A stretch of 64,000 nt of DNA, taken from Phocaeicola fibrisolvens. GTDB lineage: Bacteria; Bacteroidota; Bacteroidia; Bacteroidales; Bacteroidaceae. Both the position numbers and the translations under genes were made by a program. The stretch lies in the NCBI RefSeq assembly GCF_025567125.1, contig NZ_JAOQJI010000005.1, positions 1 to 64,000 of the forward strand. Reading direction: 5' to 3'. The notes below the pieces were generated by a model. That model saw nothing but the letters and a program-made list of their open reading frames with translations, was not told where the DNA came from and did no database searches. Shown here one piece after another: positions 52,689-61,092 of this stretch (position 1 is the first letter of the stretch; each line of letters starts with the position of its first letter).

Positions 52689-52755
52689 GTTCCTTTTTGT
52701 TTATTTTCTGGTCTTTTTTTAGTGAAAATGAACAAAAAGGAACATTTATTTTTTA
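52689..52755 (+). terminator. Long intrinsic terminator of the GHL10 gene
   Basis: GTTCCTTTTTGTTTATTTTC (52689-52708) pairs with GAAAATGAACAAAAAGGAAC (52724-52743) with one mismatch, followed by ATTTATTTTTT. Confidence 0.75.
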
Positions 52756-52876
52756 TAAATGGAAAGGTTTAGAGTTTTGTGAATGGAAACATAGCCGAAA
52801 GGTGGGTCTCCGTGTTTCTCTTTATTAATGAAATTGTTTCGGAGGGGACAGAAACTTAATTTAATATTTATTGACT

Positions 52877-53485
52877 ATGAAGAAGACATTATTAACTTTG
52901 TTATTGGGATTGCTGGCTGTAACAGGTTATTCACAGGCTAGATTTGACATCCATGGAGGTATGTCAATGGCAAACATCACTAACAGTGAGGCTGATATGA
53001 AAGTGGGTTATACGGTTGGATTGGGTATGGATTATGCCATTAATGACATGTGGTCTTTCCAGTCTGGATTGAACTTTACCAGCAAAGGCTGTAAGGAGAG
53101 TGAGGAAGGGGTCGATGTAAAGATGAATCCGGTATATTTGGATATCCCTTTGCTGGCAGCAGTAAAAATGAATATAACAGAAAGTAATCGTTTCGTGATT
53201 AACTTTGGTCCGTATGTAGGCTTTGGATTGGGTGGAAAAATGACTGTTGAAACTAATGGGGCAGAAGTAGGCACCAAGTTGTTTAAGAAGGTGGGTAACA
53301 GTGATGAGGCCATGATGAACCGCTGTGCTGTGGGTTTGCAATATGGTATCGGGTTTGAACTGGACGACCATTATTTGATTAACCTGACCGGACAGTATGG
53401 ATTTACCAATATGATTAAAGACAGTTTTGTAAATGAAAATAACAAGAACCTGGCTTTCTTGTTGACGGTAGGATACCGGTTCTGA
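52877..53485 (+). CDS. Porin-family outer-membrane beta-barrel protein
   Basis: This 202-residue protein has a signal peptide (LLTLLLGLLAVTGYSQ). It has regularly spaced amphipathic strands, starting ARFDIHGGMSMANITNSEAD and ending FLLTVGYRF, typical of the PorT-like OMP_b-brl group. The ATG at 52877 is chosen; a TTG two codons earlier is less likely. It is a single gene with a shared terminator downstream. Function unknown. Confidence 0.8.
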   Translation: MKKTLLTLLLGLLAVTGYSQARFDIHGGMSMANITNSEADMKVGYTVGLGMDYAINDMWSFQSGLNFTSKGCKESEEGVDVKMNPVYLDIPLLAAVKMNITESNRFVINFGPYVGFGLGGKMTVETNGAEVGTKLFKKVGNSDEAMMNRCAVGLQYGIGFELDDHYLINLTGQYGFTNMIKDSFVNENNKNLAFLLTVGYRF

Positions 53486-53536
53486 TTGCAGATGAATCTG
53501 TTGGAGATAAAAGGAATCTATTTGTGATTATATAAG

Positions 53537-53600
53537 AAATCCTCCTGTGTTTAGCTTTAGTTTGTCTTGCATTCTATGGCTAAAGGCAGGAGGATTTTTA
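53537..53600. terminator. Long terminator between barrel gene and tyrA
   Basis: AAATCCTCCTG (53537-53547) pairs with CAGGAGGATTT (53587-53597), with an inner stem of TTTAGC and GCTAAA. T-run on the plus strand. It shares TGGCTAAA-GCAGGAG with the terminator at 22118-22178. Confidence 0.75.
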
Positions 53601-53637
53601 TTTTCGTAATTTTAGTCTGAGACTTTTTTTCTGTTTA

Positions 53638-54411
53638 TTATTTGATGTTCTTTCGGATTTTGGTCAGGTAAGCATGCATGCCTTCCGCGTCTTTCCGGCT
53701 GATGATGTCCAGCAGTTCGTTCAGTTCCGTACGGATACCTTCCACTTGTGCCGGCGTGCGGGGATTGAACAGGATTTCCTGCAAGAGGAAATCGTCTTCG
53801 CTCAGCACGCCTTGGGCGATGGCCATGTGGCGCTTGAAGGTGGTACCCGGAGCATCCTGGTGTTTCATGACGGCCGCAAACACGAAGGTCGATACGAACG
53901 GGATGGACAAGGAGTAGGCCACGGTTTCGTCGTGTTCGTCGAACGTGTATTCAAAGATGTTCAGCTTCAGACGCTGGTAGAGGTCTTTGAAGAAAATCTT
54001 GCCCAAATGGTCGCCTTCCTTGATGATGATGGCGTTTTCGGTGCTCAGTTTGTCGAGGTTGGCAAACGTGGGACCGAACATCGGGTGGGTGGACACGTAA
54101 CGGAAACCGCAGTGCTCGTAAAACTCTTTCAGCCCGGTTTTCACGGAGGCAATGTCGCTGATGATGCAGTCTTTAGGCAGGAGCGGAAGCACCTGGTTGA
54201 ACGCATCGAGGGTATATTTCACCGTGGCGGCATTGATGACCAGTTCTGGCTGGAATTCCTTGATTTCATCCGGTTGGGTAAAACGGTAGCAGTTGTACAT
54301 GAAACGCAGGCGCTGGGGATTTACATCGTACACGGCTACTTCATGTTCAAAACTCAATACATCGGTAAAGAAGGAGCCCATTTTTCCGGCTCCTAAAATC
54401 AATATCTTCAT
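53638..54411 (-). CDS. tyrA: Prephenate dehydrogenase
   Basis: This 257-residue enzyme oxidatively decarboxylates prephenate to 4-hydroxyphenylpyruvate for tyrosine. The Rossmann motif is ILGAGKMGSFFTD. Conserved segments include VINAATVKYT, SDIASVKTG and THPMFGPTF with the His. No chorismate mutase is fused. It is the last gene of the Phe/Tyr operon, 15 bases after the DAHP synthase-chorismate mutase gene, and would be controlled by the attenuator upstream of pheA. Confidence 0.94.
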   Translation of the reverse strand: MKILILGAGKMGSFFTDVLSFEHEVAVYDVNPQRLRFMYNCYRFTQPDEIKEFQPELVINAATVKYTLDAFNQVLPLLPKDCIISDIASVKTGLKEFYEHCGFRYVSTHPMFGPTFANLDKLSTENAIIIKEGDHLGKIFFKDLYQRLKLNIFEYTFDEHDETVAYSLSIPFVSTFVFAAVMKHQDAPGTTFKRHMAIAQGVLSEDDFLLQEILFNPRTPAQVEGIRTELNELLDIISRKDAEGMHAYLTKIRKNIK

Positions 54412-54426
54412 TTCTCGCTCCCGTGC

Positions 54427-55497
54427 TTACTTGTTGATGATTTCCATTTGCTGACGGACACTTTCTTCGTGAATCAGCTCGAACACTTGCTTGATGAAGT
54501 CGGGGTCCATTCCGCAGAGTGAGCCTTGTGCGCCTCGCTTGTCCAGAATCTCGTTGTAACGTCCGGTCTGCAGGATGGTCATGTTGTGTTCCTTCTTGAA
54601 GGTTCCGATTTCGCGACATACCCGCATACGTTTGGCCAATATGTCCATCAGTTCGTTGTCACATTCATCAATCTGGCGGCGCAGCTCGTTCAGGTTTTCT
54701 GTGGTCTGGTGTTCTGAACGGATGACGAGCAGGTTCAGGATGTAGTCGAGGATATCAGGTGTTACCTGCTGGGCGGCATCGCTCCATGCACATTCCGGAT
54801 TGCAGTGTGATTCGATGATGAGTCCGTCGAATCCCAGGTCCATGGCCTGCTGGCAGAGCGGAGCAATCAGTTCACGCTTTCCGCCGATGTGGCTCGGGTC
54901 GCAAAGGATAGGCAGATTTGGAATACGGCGACGCAACTCGATAGGGATGTGCCACTGTGGCAGGTTGCGGTATATCTTTTTGTCGTAGGAAGAGAATCCG
55001 CGGTGGATGGCTCCGATACGTTTCAGTCCTGCATTGTTGATGCGTTCCAGGGCGCCAATCCAGAGTTCCAGATCCGGGTTGACCGGGTTCTTCACATACA
55101 CCGGAATGTCCACACCTTTCAGGGCATCGGCAATTTCTTGTACAGCAAACGGGTTGGCAGTTGTACGGGCACCAATCCATACGATGTCCACGTCGGCTTT
55201 CAGGCATTCGTATACATGTTTGGCGGTAGCGACTTCGGTAGCCACGTACATACCGGTTTCTTTTTTCACTTCTTTCAACCAGGAAAGTCCTTCCACGCCG
55301 ATACCTTCAAAGCCTCCCGGTTTGGTACGGGGTTTCCAGATTCCGGCACGGAAAATCTTGATGCCTTTGTCGGCCAAGGCTCTGGCCGTAGTCATGACTT
55401 GCTCTTCAGTTTCAGCACTGCAGGGACCTGCAATGATCAGAGGGCGTTCCTGAGAAACACCTTCCAGTTCGATGGGTAATAAATCCAATTGTTCCAT
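54427..55497 (-). CDS. Bifunctional DAHP synthase and chorismate mutase
   Basis: This 356-residue protein catalyses the first step of the aromatic pathway and the branch-point step. Residues about 1-265 are a type I-beta DAHP synthase (IAGPCSAETEEQVM; FRAGIWKPRTKPGGFEGIG; PILCDPSHIGGKREL). Residues about 270-356 are an AroQ-type chorismate mutase (NELRRQIDECDNELMDILAK, then RMRVCREIGTFKKEHN). The mutase is at the C-terminus, unlike Bacillus AroA where it is N-terminal. It lies 24 bases after the aminotransferase gene. Confidence 0.95.
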   Translation of the reverse strand: MEQLDLLPIELEGVSQERPLIIAGPCSAETEEQVMTTARALADKGIKIFRAGIWKPRTKPGGFEGIGVEGLSWLKEVKKETGMYVATEVATAKHVYECLKADVDIVWIGARTTANPFAVQEIADALKGVDIPVYVKNPVNPDLELWIGALERINNAGLKRIGAIHRGFSSYDKKIYRNLPQWHIPIELRRRIPNLPILCDPSHIGGKRELIAPLCQQAMDLGFDGLIIESHCNPECAWSDAAQQVTPDILDYILNLLVIRSEHQTTENLNELRRQIDECDNELMDILAKRMRVCREIGTFKKEHNMTILQTGRYNEILDKRGAQGSLCGMDPDFIKQVFELIHEESVRQQMEIINK

Positions 55498-55521
55498 GGT
55501 AGTATTTGATTTTTGTAATGT

Positions 55522-56712
55522 TTATTTGTTCATAACTGCTTGAATGCGTTTCAGAGCTTCTTCCAGTTGGGGCTCTTTGGCACAAAGCGAAATGCGGATG
55601 TAGCGCTTTCCGTTGCTGCCGAAAATGAATCCCGGAGTGATGAAGACACGGGCTTCGTGAAGGATTTTCTCGGTCAGGTCTTCCACATCGGCGTAAGAGT
55701 CGGGGATACGACCCCACAGGAACATACCTACTTGTTCCGGGTCGAAGGTACATCCTAAGGTGTGCATGATTTCTTCGGCCAGTTTCCGGCGACGTGCATA
55801 GGTATGGATGTTAGCTTCTTCGTGCCATTCTGCACTGTTACGGTAGGCTTGAGCAGCGGCCAGCTGTAAAGGCCGGAAGGTTCCGGAGTCGATGTTGCTT
55901 TTTATCTTCAGAATCCACTGTACGAAGGTAGCATTGGTGCCCAGCATGCCCACACGCCAGCCCGGCATGTTGTGGCTCTTGCTCATGGAGTTGAACTCGA
56001 TGCAACATTCCTTGGCTCCCGGAATGTTCAGGATGCTGAGAGGCTTACGGTTCAGAATGAAGCTGTAGGGGTTGTCATTCACTACCACCAGCTGGTGACG
56101 GTGGGCGAAGTCGACCAGTTTTTCGTAAAGTTCCAGCGTGGCATTGGCGCCTGTCGGCATGTTCGGATAGTTGGTCCACATGATTTTCACCCGGCTCAAA
56201 TCCATCTTCTCCAGTTCGTCGAAGTCGGGTTGCCAATGATTGTCTTCCCGCAGGTTGTAGTTCACGATTTCGCTTCCCAGAATTTTGTTCAGTGAAGTGT
56301 AAGTGGGGTATCCCGGATTCGGAACCAGCACCTGGTCGCCCGGATTGACCAGTGCCAGGGTGACGTGCAGGATTCCTTCCTTGGAACCGATGAGCGGCTG
56401 GATTTCCGTAGCCGGGTCCAGGTCTACGTTGTACCATTTCTTGTACCAGTCGGCCATGGCCTTGCGCAGTTCAGGTATTCCCACAGTAGGCTGGTAGCCG
56501 TGTGCGTCCGGCTTGCGGGCATTTTCGCACAACACGTTGATGGTTTCTTCTGAAGGCGGCATGTCGGGACTTCCGATTCCCAGGCTGATGACGTTCTTTC
56601 CTTCGGCATTCATCTGTGCCACTTCTTTCAGCTTCCGGCTGAAATAATATTCGCTGACACTGCTTAACCGGTTGGCCGGCTCTATTTTATATGGTTGATT
56701 CTCCTTCTGCAT
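55522..56712 (-). CDS. PLP-dependent aminotransferase, class I/II
   Basis: This 396-residue enzyme has the PLP lysine in SMSKSHNMPGWRVGM and the Asp/Tyr environment in WTNYPNMPTGA and VVNDNPYS. Between pheA and the DAHP synthase gene it is probably the aromatic aminotransferase that makes Phe and Tyr from their keto acids, though the family also includes alanine, aspartate and diaminopimelate aminotransferases. It overlaps pheA by 26 bases. Confidence 0.92.
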   Translation of the reverse strand: MQKENQPYKIEPANRLSSVSEYYFSRKLKEVAQMNAEGKNVISLGIGSPDMPPSEETINVLCENARKPDAHGYQPTVGIPELRKAMADWYKKWYNVDLDPATEIQPLIGSKEGILHVTLALVNPGDQVLVPNPGYPTYTSLNKILGSEIVNYNLREDNHWQPDFDELEKMDLSRVKIMWTNYPNMPTGANATLELYEKLVDFAHRHQLVVVNDNPYSFILNRKPLSILNIPGAKECCIEFNSMSKSHNMPGWRVGMLGTNATFVQWILKIKSNIDSGTFRPLQLAAAQAYRNSAEWHEEANIHTYARRRKLAEEIMHTLGCTFDPEQVGMFLWGRIPDSYADVEDLTEKILHEARVFITPGFIFGSNGKRYIRISLCAKEPQLEEALKRIQAVMNK

Positions 56713-57529
56713 ATTCTCCTAAAATTTTAAGTGCTTTGGTTAATGGCATGACTGCATCAATGGATTGTTTGTATCTCAGATAATCGTTGAACAAGACGTC
56801 CACGTAGAACAGGTATTCCCATTCCCTTCCGATGATGGGCAACGATTGTATTTTGGTCAGGTTGATGTGATAGAATGAAAAGATGGACAACACCTGCGAG
56901 AGGCTTCCTTCGCTATGTGGCAATGAAAAGACGATGTTGGCTTTGTTGATTTTCGAACGGTCTTTCAGTTCGTCGGCCATCCAGGGGTCGCATACCACCA
57001 GAAAGCGGGTGAAATTGTGCTTGTTGGTCTCGATGCCTTCCTGCAGGATTTTCATGCCGTAAAGTTCGGCGGCATACTTGGAGCAGATGGCGGCATGTCC
57101 TTTCAGACCCTTTTCCTTGATGTCGCGTGCGCTGCCTGCGGTATCTTCCGTTTCCACTACTTTCAGCTGCGGGTGATGCTGCAGGAAATCCCGGCATTGT
57201 GCCAGTGCCACCGGATGGGAGTTGACTTCGGTCAGTGTGCTCCAGTCTTCTCCGGGCAGGCACATGATGCTGTGGCTGATGCGTAGTTTGTGTTCTCCGA
57301 TAATCGTTGCCCCGCTGTCTCTGAGCAACTCGTAATTGTGAAGGAGGCTTCCGGCAATCGTATTTTCAATGGCAATCATTCCGATGACGCTGCTGTCTTT
57401 CCGAAGGGTGTCGAACACGTCTTCGAACGTATTACAGCAAATCAGTTCGATTTCCTCGTCCTTGAAAAACTTATGGGCTGCGATGTCATGGTACGAGCCC
57501 GGAACTCCTTGTATGGCTATCTTTTTCAT
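56687..57529 (-). CDS. pheA: Prephenate dehydratase
   Basis: This 280-residue enzyme converts prephenate to phenylpyruvate. The dehydratase domain starts IAIQGVPGSYHDIAAHKFF and contains MIAIENTIAGSL, HPVALAQCR and ETEDTAGSAR. A C-terminal ACT domain (about 195-280, NIVFSLPHSEGSLSQVLSIF) offers feedback control by phenylalanine. There is no fused mutase. It is the first structural gene of the Phe/Tyr operon, starting 18 bases downstream of the attenuator terminator. Confidence 0.95.
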   Translation of the reverse strand: MKKIAIQGVPGSYHDIAAHKFFKDEEIELICCNTFEDVFDTLRKDSSVIGMIAIENTIAGSLLHNYELLRDSGATIIGEHKLRISHSIMCLPGEDWSTLTEVNSHPVALAQCRDFLQHHPQLKVVETEDTAGSARDIKEKGLKGHAAICSKYAAELYGMKILQEGIETNKHNFTRFLVVCDPWMADELKDRSKINKANIVFSLPHSEGSLSQVLSIFSFYHINLTKIQSLPIIGREWEYLFYVDVLFNDYLRYKQSIDAVMPLTKALKILGEYAEGESTI

Positions 57530-57546
57530 CTTGTGTAACTATAACT

Positions 57547-57580
57547 ATAAAAAAAGTCCCGCTCCATGGAAGCGGGACTT
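57547..57580 (-). terminator. Attenuator terminator upstream of pheA
   Basis: On the minus-strand RNA, AAGTCCCGCT and AGCGGGACTT (57580-57571 and 57563-57554) form a 10-bp perfect stem with loop TCCATGG, followed by a run of U. It lies between the leader ORF and pheA. Its 5' arm plus loop (57577-57569) is complementary over 9 bases to the leader ORF segment at 57636-57628. Confidence 0.9.
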
Positions 57581-57608
57581 TGTATTATCATTTCAATTTA
57601 ATTTTTTC

Positions 57609-57698
57609 TTACCGTATGCATGCAAACTCCCGCTTCACTTCATTGCTAAAGTAAAAGAAATAAAAGTAAAAGAAGAAGTAAGATGCAAATGTTCTCAT
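57609..57698 (-). CDS. Aromatic leader peptide controlling the Phe/Tyr operon
   Basis: This is a 29-residue ORF (ATG at 57698-57696, TAA at 57611-57609). Residues 7-17 are all aromatic (YFFFYFYFFYF), and in total it has 9 Phe and 4 Tyr. It starts about 22 bases after the predicted transcription start. Codons 21-24 contain GAAGCGGGA (57636-57628), which can pair with the 5' arm of the terminator at 57547-57580. Stalling at the Phe/Tyr run would leave this segment free to form an antiterminator and let transcription proceed to pheA. This is a pheL-like attenuation leader, functional in RNA rather than as a protein. Confidence 0.88.
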   Translation of the reverse strand: MRTFASYFFFYFYFFYFSNEVKREFACIR

Positions 57699-57728
57699 AT
57701 TCTTGTTATTTTGTTGTTATTTCTGCTG

Positions 57729-57758
57729 CAAAAGTAATACTTTTCTTTAAAAAACAAA
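57729..57758 (-). promoter_or_regulatory. Promoter of the leader peptide-pheA operon
   Basis: The minus strand reads TTTG (57758-57755), an 18-bp spacer and TACTTTTG (57736-57729). The start site should fall near 57722, giving a leader of about 190 bases before pheA. Confidence 0.65.
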
Positions 57759-57828
57759 TATTACATCAAATTTTTTCTACTCATTTTTAAAAAATACGTT
57801 CTTAATGCCGGATGTGAAGGTATTTTCT

Positions 57829-57836
57829 TACCTTTG
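57829..57836 (+). promoter_or_regulatory. -7 box of patB
   Basis: TACCTTTG matches TAnnTTTG and lies 47 bases before the start at 57884. It is divergent from the Phe/Tyr promoter. Confidence 0.45.
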
Positions 57837-57883
57837 TTGTATAGAGATATTTCATATATAAAACAGCCAAACAGATAAAAGAC

Positions 57884-59053
<1,170 letters not shown>

Positions 59054-59071
59054 TTAAAAGACATATAAAAG

Positions 59072-59121
59072 AAACGGCTGCGGAAATCTTTTTGAAAGCG
59101 CATTCCACAGCCGTTTTTTTC
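59072..59121 (+). terminator. Intrinsic terminator of patB
   Basis: AAACGGCTG (59072-59080) and CAGCCGTTT (59108-59116) form the main stem, extended by GGAA and TTCC after one mismatch, followed by a T-run. It lies between convergent genes. Confidence 0.8.
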
Positions 59122-59142
59122 TTAATTTATTAAGGGCGTGAA

Positions 59143-60096
59143 TCAATAAATCCCCGTCTGCAAGTTGTTCTTTTCAAAATTATCGAAATGACCGGAAATC
59201 AGATTCTCTTTTTCAGGAGCCAGTTCGATGGCTTTTTTCATGTCTTCTGTGGCTCCGTCCTTATCTCCCATCAGCAGACGTACCCGTCCTCTTTCCTGAT
59301 ACAGCTGAGCGTCCTGCGGTATCAATTCGATGGCCTCCTGATAGTTCTCCAAGGCTTGGTCCAGTTTCTTCTCTTCTGTCAGCAAGCTTCCTTTCAACAA
59401 GTAAGCCTTCACGTTAAATGGGTTCAGTGAAATCACTTGGTCCAGGCACCCTTCACCTTCTTCCGTTTGCCCGAGCTGAATGTGAATGGTGGCTTTCAGC
59501 AGAAGGGCTTCTTCCTCCTCCGGATTGAGTTTCAACACCTGTTCCAAGTCGTCTAAGGCGTCTTTTGCCTGACGCATTTCCCACAAAACCTCCGCACGGA
59601 GCAGGTAGGCCTCCGTATAACTTTCATTTTGGGCGAGGGCTTTGGTCAGCATCACGATGGCTTGCAATCCGTTTTTCATGCCGTGAGCCGCTTTCCCGGC
59701 CAAGTAGTAGGCCTGTGCGTTTTTATCATCTGCGGCGATGGCTTTCTGGCAGGCTTTTTCCATGCTGTCGTAATCTTCTTGCAGGAAGCATACGCTGGCC
59801 AGTGACAGCAAGGCCGGCACATTGGTTTCATCCTTTGCCACGAGCCGGTCGAGGGTGATGCGTGCATCGTCTGTCCGGTTGGCCTGAAGGTAGGCGCTGG
59901 CCAGCAGTCCCAGTGTTTCGTTTTCGTCGTTGAGTGCTACCGCCTCTTCAAAACATTTGATGGCGTAGTCCAGTTTTCCCATGTTGCGGGCACGGATGCC
60001 GTCGTATTTCAGAATGTCAAAATTTTTCTTGTCTTGCTTTTCCTGTTCGTTTTCATCGGATTGGCTTTTTCCGAATAAAGATGATAATAATCCCAT
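59143..60096 (-). CDS. Tetratricopeptide-repeat protein
   Basis: This 317-residue protein has at least six TPR units, for example AIKCFEEAVALNDENE, TRALAQ-type helices around KDALDDLEQVLKLNPEEEEA, and QALENYQEAIELIPQDAQLY. It lacks a clear signal peptide; the N-terminus is MGLLSSLFGKSQSDENEQEK, so it is probably cytoplasmic. It would act as a protein interaction scaffold; partners are unknown. It has a -7 box TATCTTTG at 60126-60133 on the minus strand. Confidence 0.85.
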   Translation of the reverse strand: MGLLSSLFGKSQSDENEQEKQDKKNFDILKYDGIRARNMGKLDYAIKCFEEAVALNDENETLGLLASAYLQANRTDDARITLDRLVAKDETNVPALLSLASVCFLQEDYDSMEKACQKAIAADDKNAQAYYLAGKAAHGMKNGLQAIVMLTKALAQNESYTEAYLLRAEVLWEMRQAKDALDDLEQVLKLNPEEEEALLLKATIHIQLGQTEEGEGCLDQVISLNPFNVKAYLLKGSLLTEEKKLDQALENYQEAIELIPQDAQLYQERGRVRLLMGDKDGATEDMKKAIELAPEKENLISGHFDNFEKNNLQTGIY

Positions 60097-60125
60097 GTAT
60101 AGTCGATTTAATGTTTTTTCTGTGA

Positions 60126-60163
60126 CAAAGATAGGCAGAAAAAGAAAGAAATTTGTATGTTTG
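60126..60163. promoter_or_regulatory. Divergent -7 boxes for the TPR and secreted-protein genes
   Basis: The minus strand has TATCTTTG (60126-60133) for the TPR gene, and the plus strand has TATGTTTG (60156-60163) for the secreted-protein gene. The two boxes are 22 bases apart. Confidence 0.5.
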
Positions 60164-60191
60164 CACCGTATTTTGTTTAAAAGATGAAACT

Positions 60192-60899
60192 ATGAAGAGG
60201 CTAATGTTTTTGGTCGCAGCTATTTTAGGCTGTCATTCTATGCAAGCACAATATTTCTGTACGACGGAAGGAACAGAATTGCATTATGTGAATTATGATG
60301 AGATTGGTCAGAGTACTTCCGACGAAACGATGACGGTGAGCAAGGTGGTAAAGGCAGACGGGAAGGTACAGGCTTCTTATTACGATAAGATTGTGACCAC
60401 AAAGGCAAAGAACAATACCAGCTATACATTGTTCAACTGGAGCTACGATGGAGCGAACACGGTTTGTACGGAAGACTTGATGTACGGTCCGTATGTGGAT
60501 TCTGATTCCGATCCTGATAAGTATAATGAAGCTGCTCGCTTGGGCTTGCTGGAGAAGCTCAAATTCAAAGGCGACAATTCGTTTACCATTAAGGATGGTG
60601 CCAAGGGAGGAGAGAGTATTCCTGACCGGTCCTATCAGTGGGTTCGCAACATGCTGAAGAATGATGTAAACATTTCCGGTGCGGCTTATATGGGTAACGA
60701 AACCATCAGTACCACTGCCGGAAAGTTCAATTGCGTGAAGATTTCTTATCTGCAGCGTACGAAAATCGTATTGAAGACCACTACACTGCGTATTACGGAG
60801 TGGTATGCAGAAGGAGTGGGACTGGTAAAGTCGGAGGCATACGATACGAAAGGAAAACTGGACAGCAAGACGTTGCTGGTTAAGATTGTAAAGAAATAA
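60192..60899 (+). CDS. Secreted DUF3108/TapB-like protein
   Basis: This 235-residue protein has a signal peptide (MFLVAAILGCHSMQAQ). The mature part alternates short strands and starts FCTTEGTELHYVNYDEIGQ. The C-terminal half contains AGKFNCVKISYL and TEWYAEGVGLVKSEAYDTKG, a pattern of the DUF3108/TapB-like group. The function is unknown; a periplasmic location is likely. The ATG at 60192 is preferred because earlier in-frame codons cover the -7 box. Confidence 0.7.
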   Translation: MKRLMFLVAAILGCHSMQAQYFCTTEGTELHYVNYDEIGQSTSDETMTVSKVVKADGKVQASYYDKIVTTKAKNNTSYTLFNWSYDGANTVCTEDLMYGPYVDSDSDPDKYNEAARLGLLEKLKFKGDNSFTIKDGAKGGESIPDRSYQWVRNMLKNDVNISGAAYMGNETISTTAGKFNCVKISYLQRTKIVLKTTTLRITEWYAEGVGLVKSEAYDTKGKLDSKTLLVKIVKK

Positions 60900-60920
60900 T
60901 TGGGCCGATCATACCATACA

Positions 60921-60960
60921 AAGAGGCTGTTTCACTATTATAAGTGGAACAGTCTTTTTG
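60921..60960 (+). terminator. Intrinsic terminator of the secreted-protein gene
   Basis: AGGCTGTTTCACT and AGTGGAACAGTCT pair with two G-U wobbles around ATTATA, followed by TTTTT. Confidence 0.75.
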
Positions 60961-61092
60961 TTTTGTAGGGTTACATGCAAGTAATCCGGGTATAAAAAGC
61001 CGTAATTTATATACGTTCATGAAGTGGAATAACACCTATTTTTGCTTCGTGAAATTGCATCTTTAATGTATAACTTGTTTAAATATCATTTT

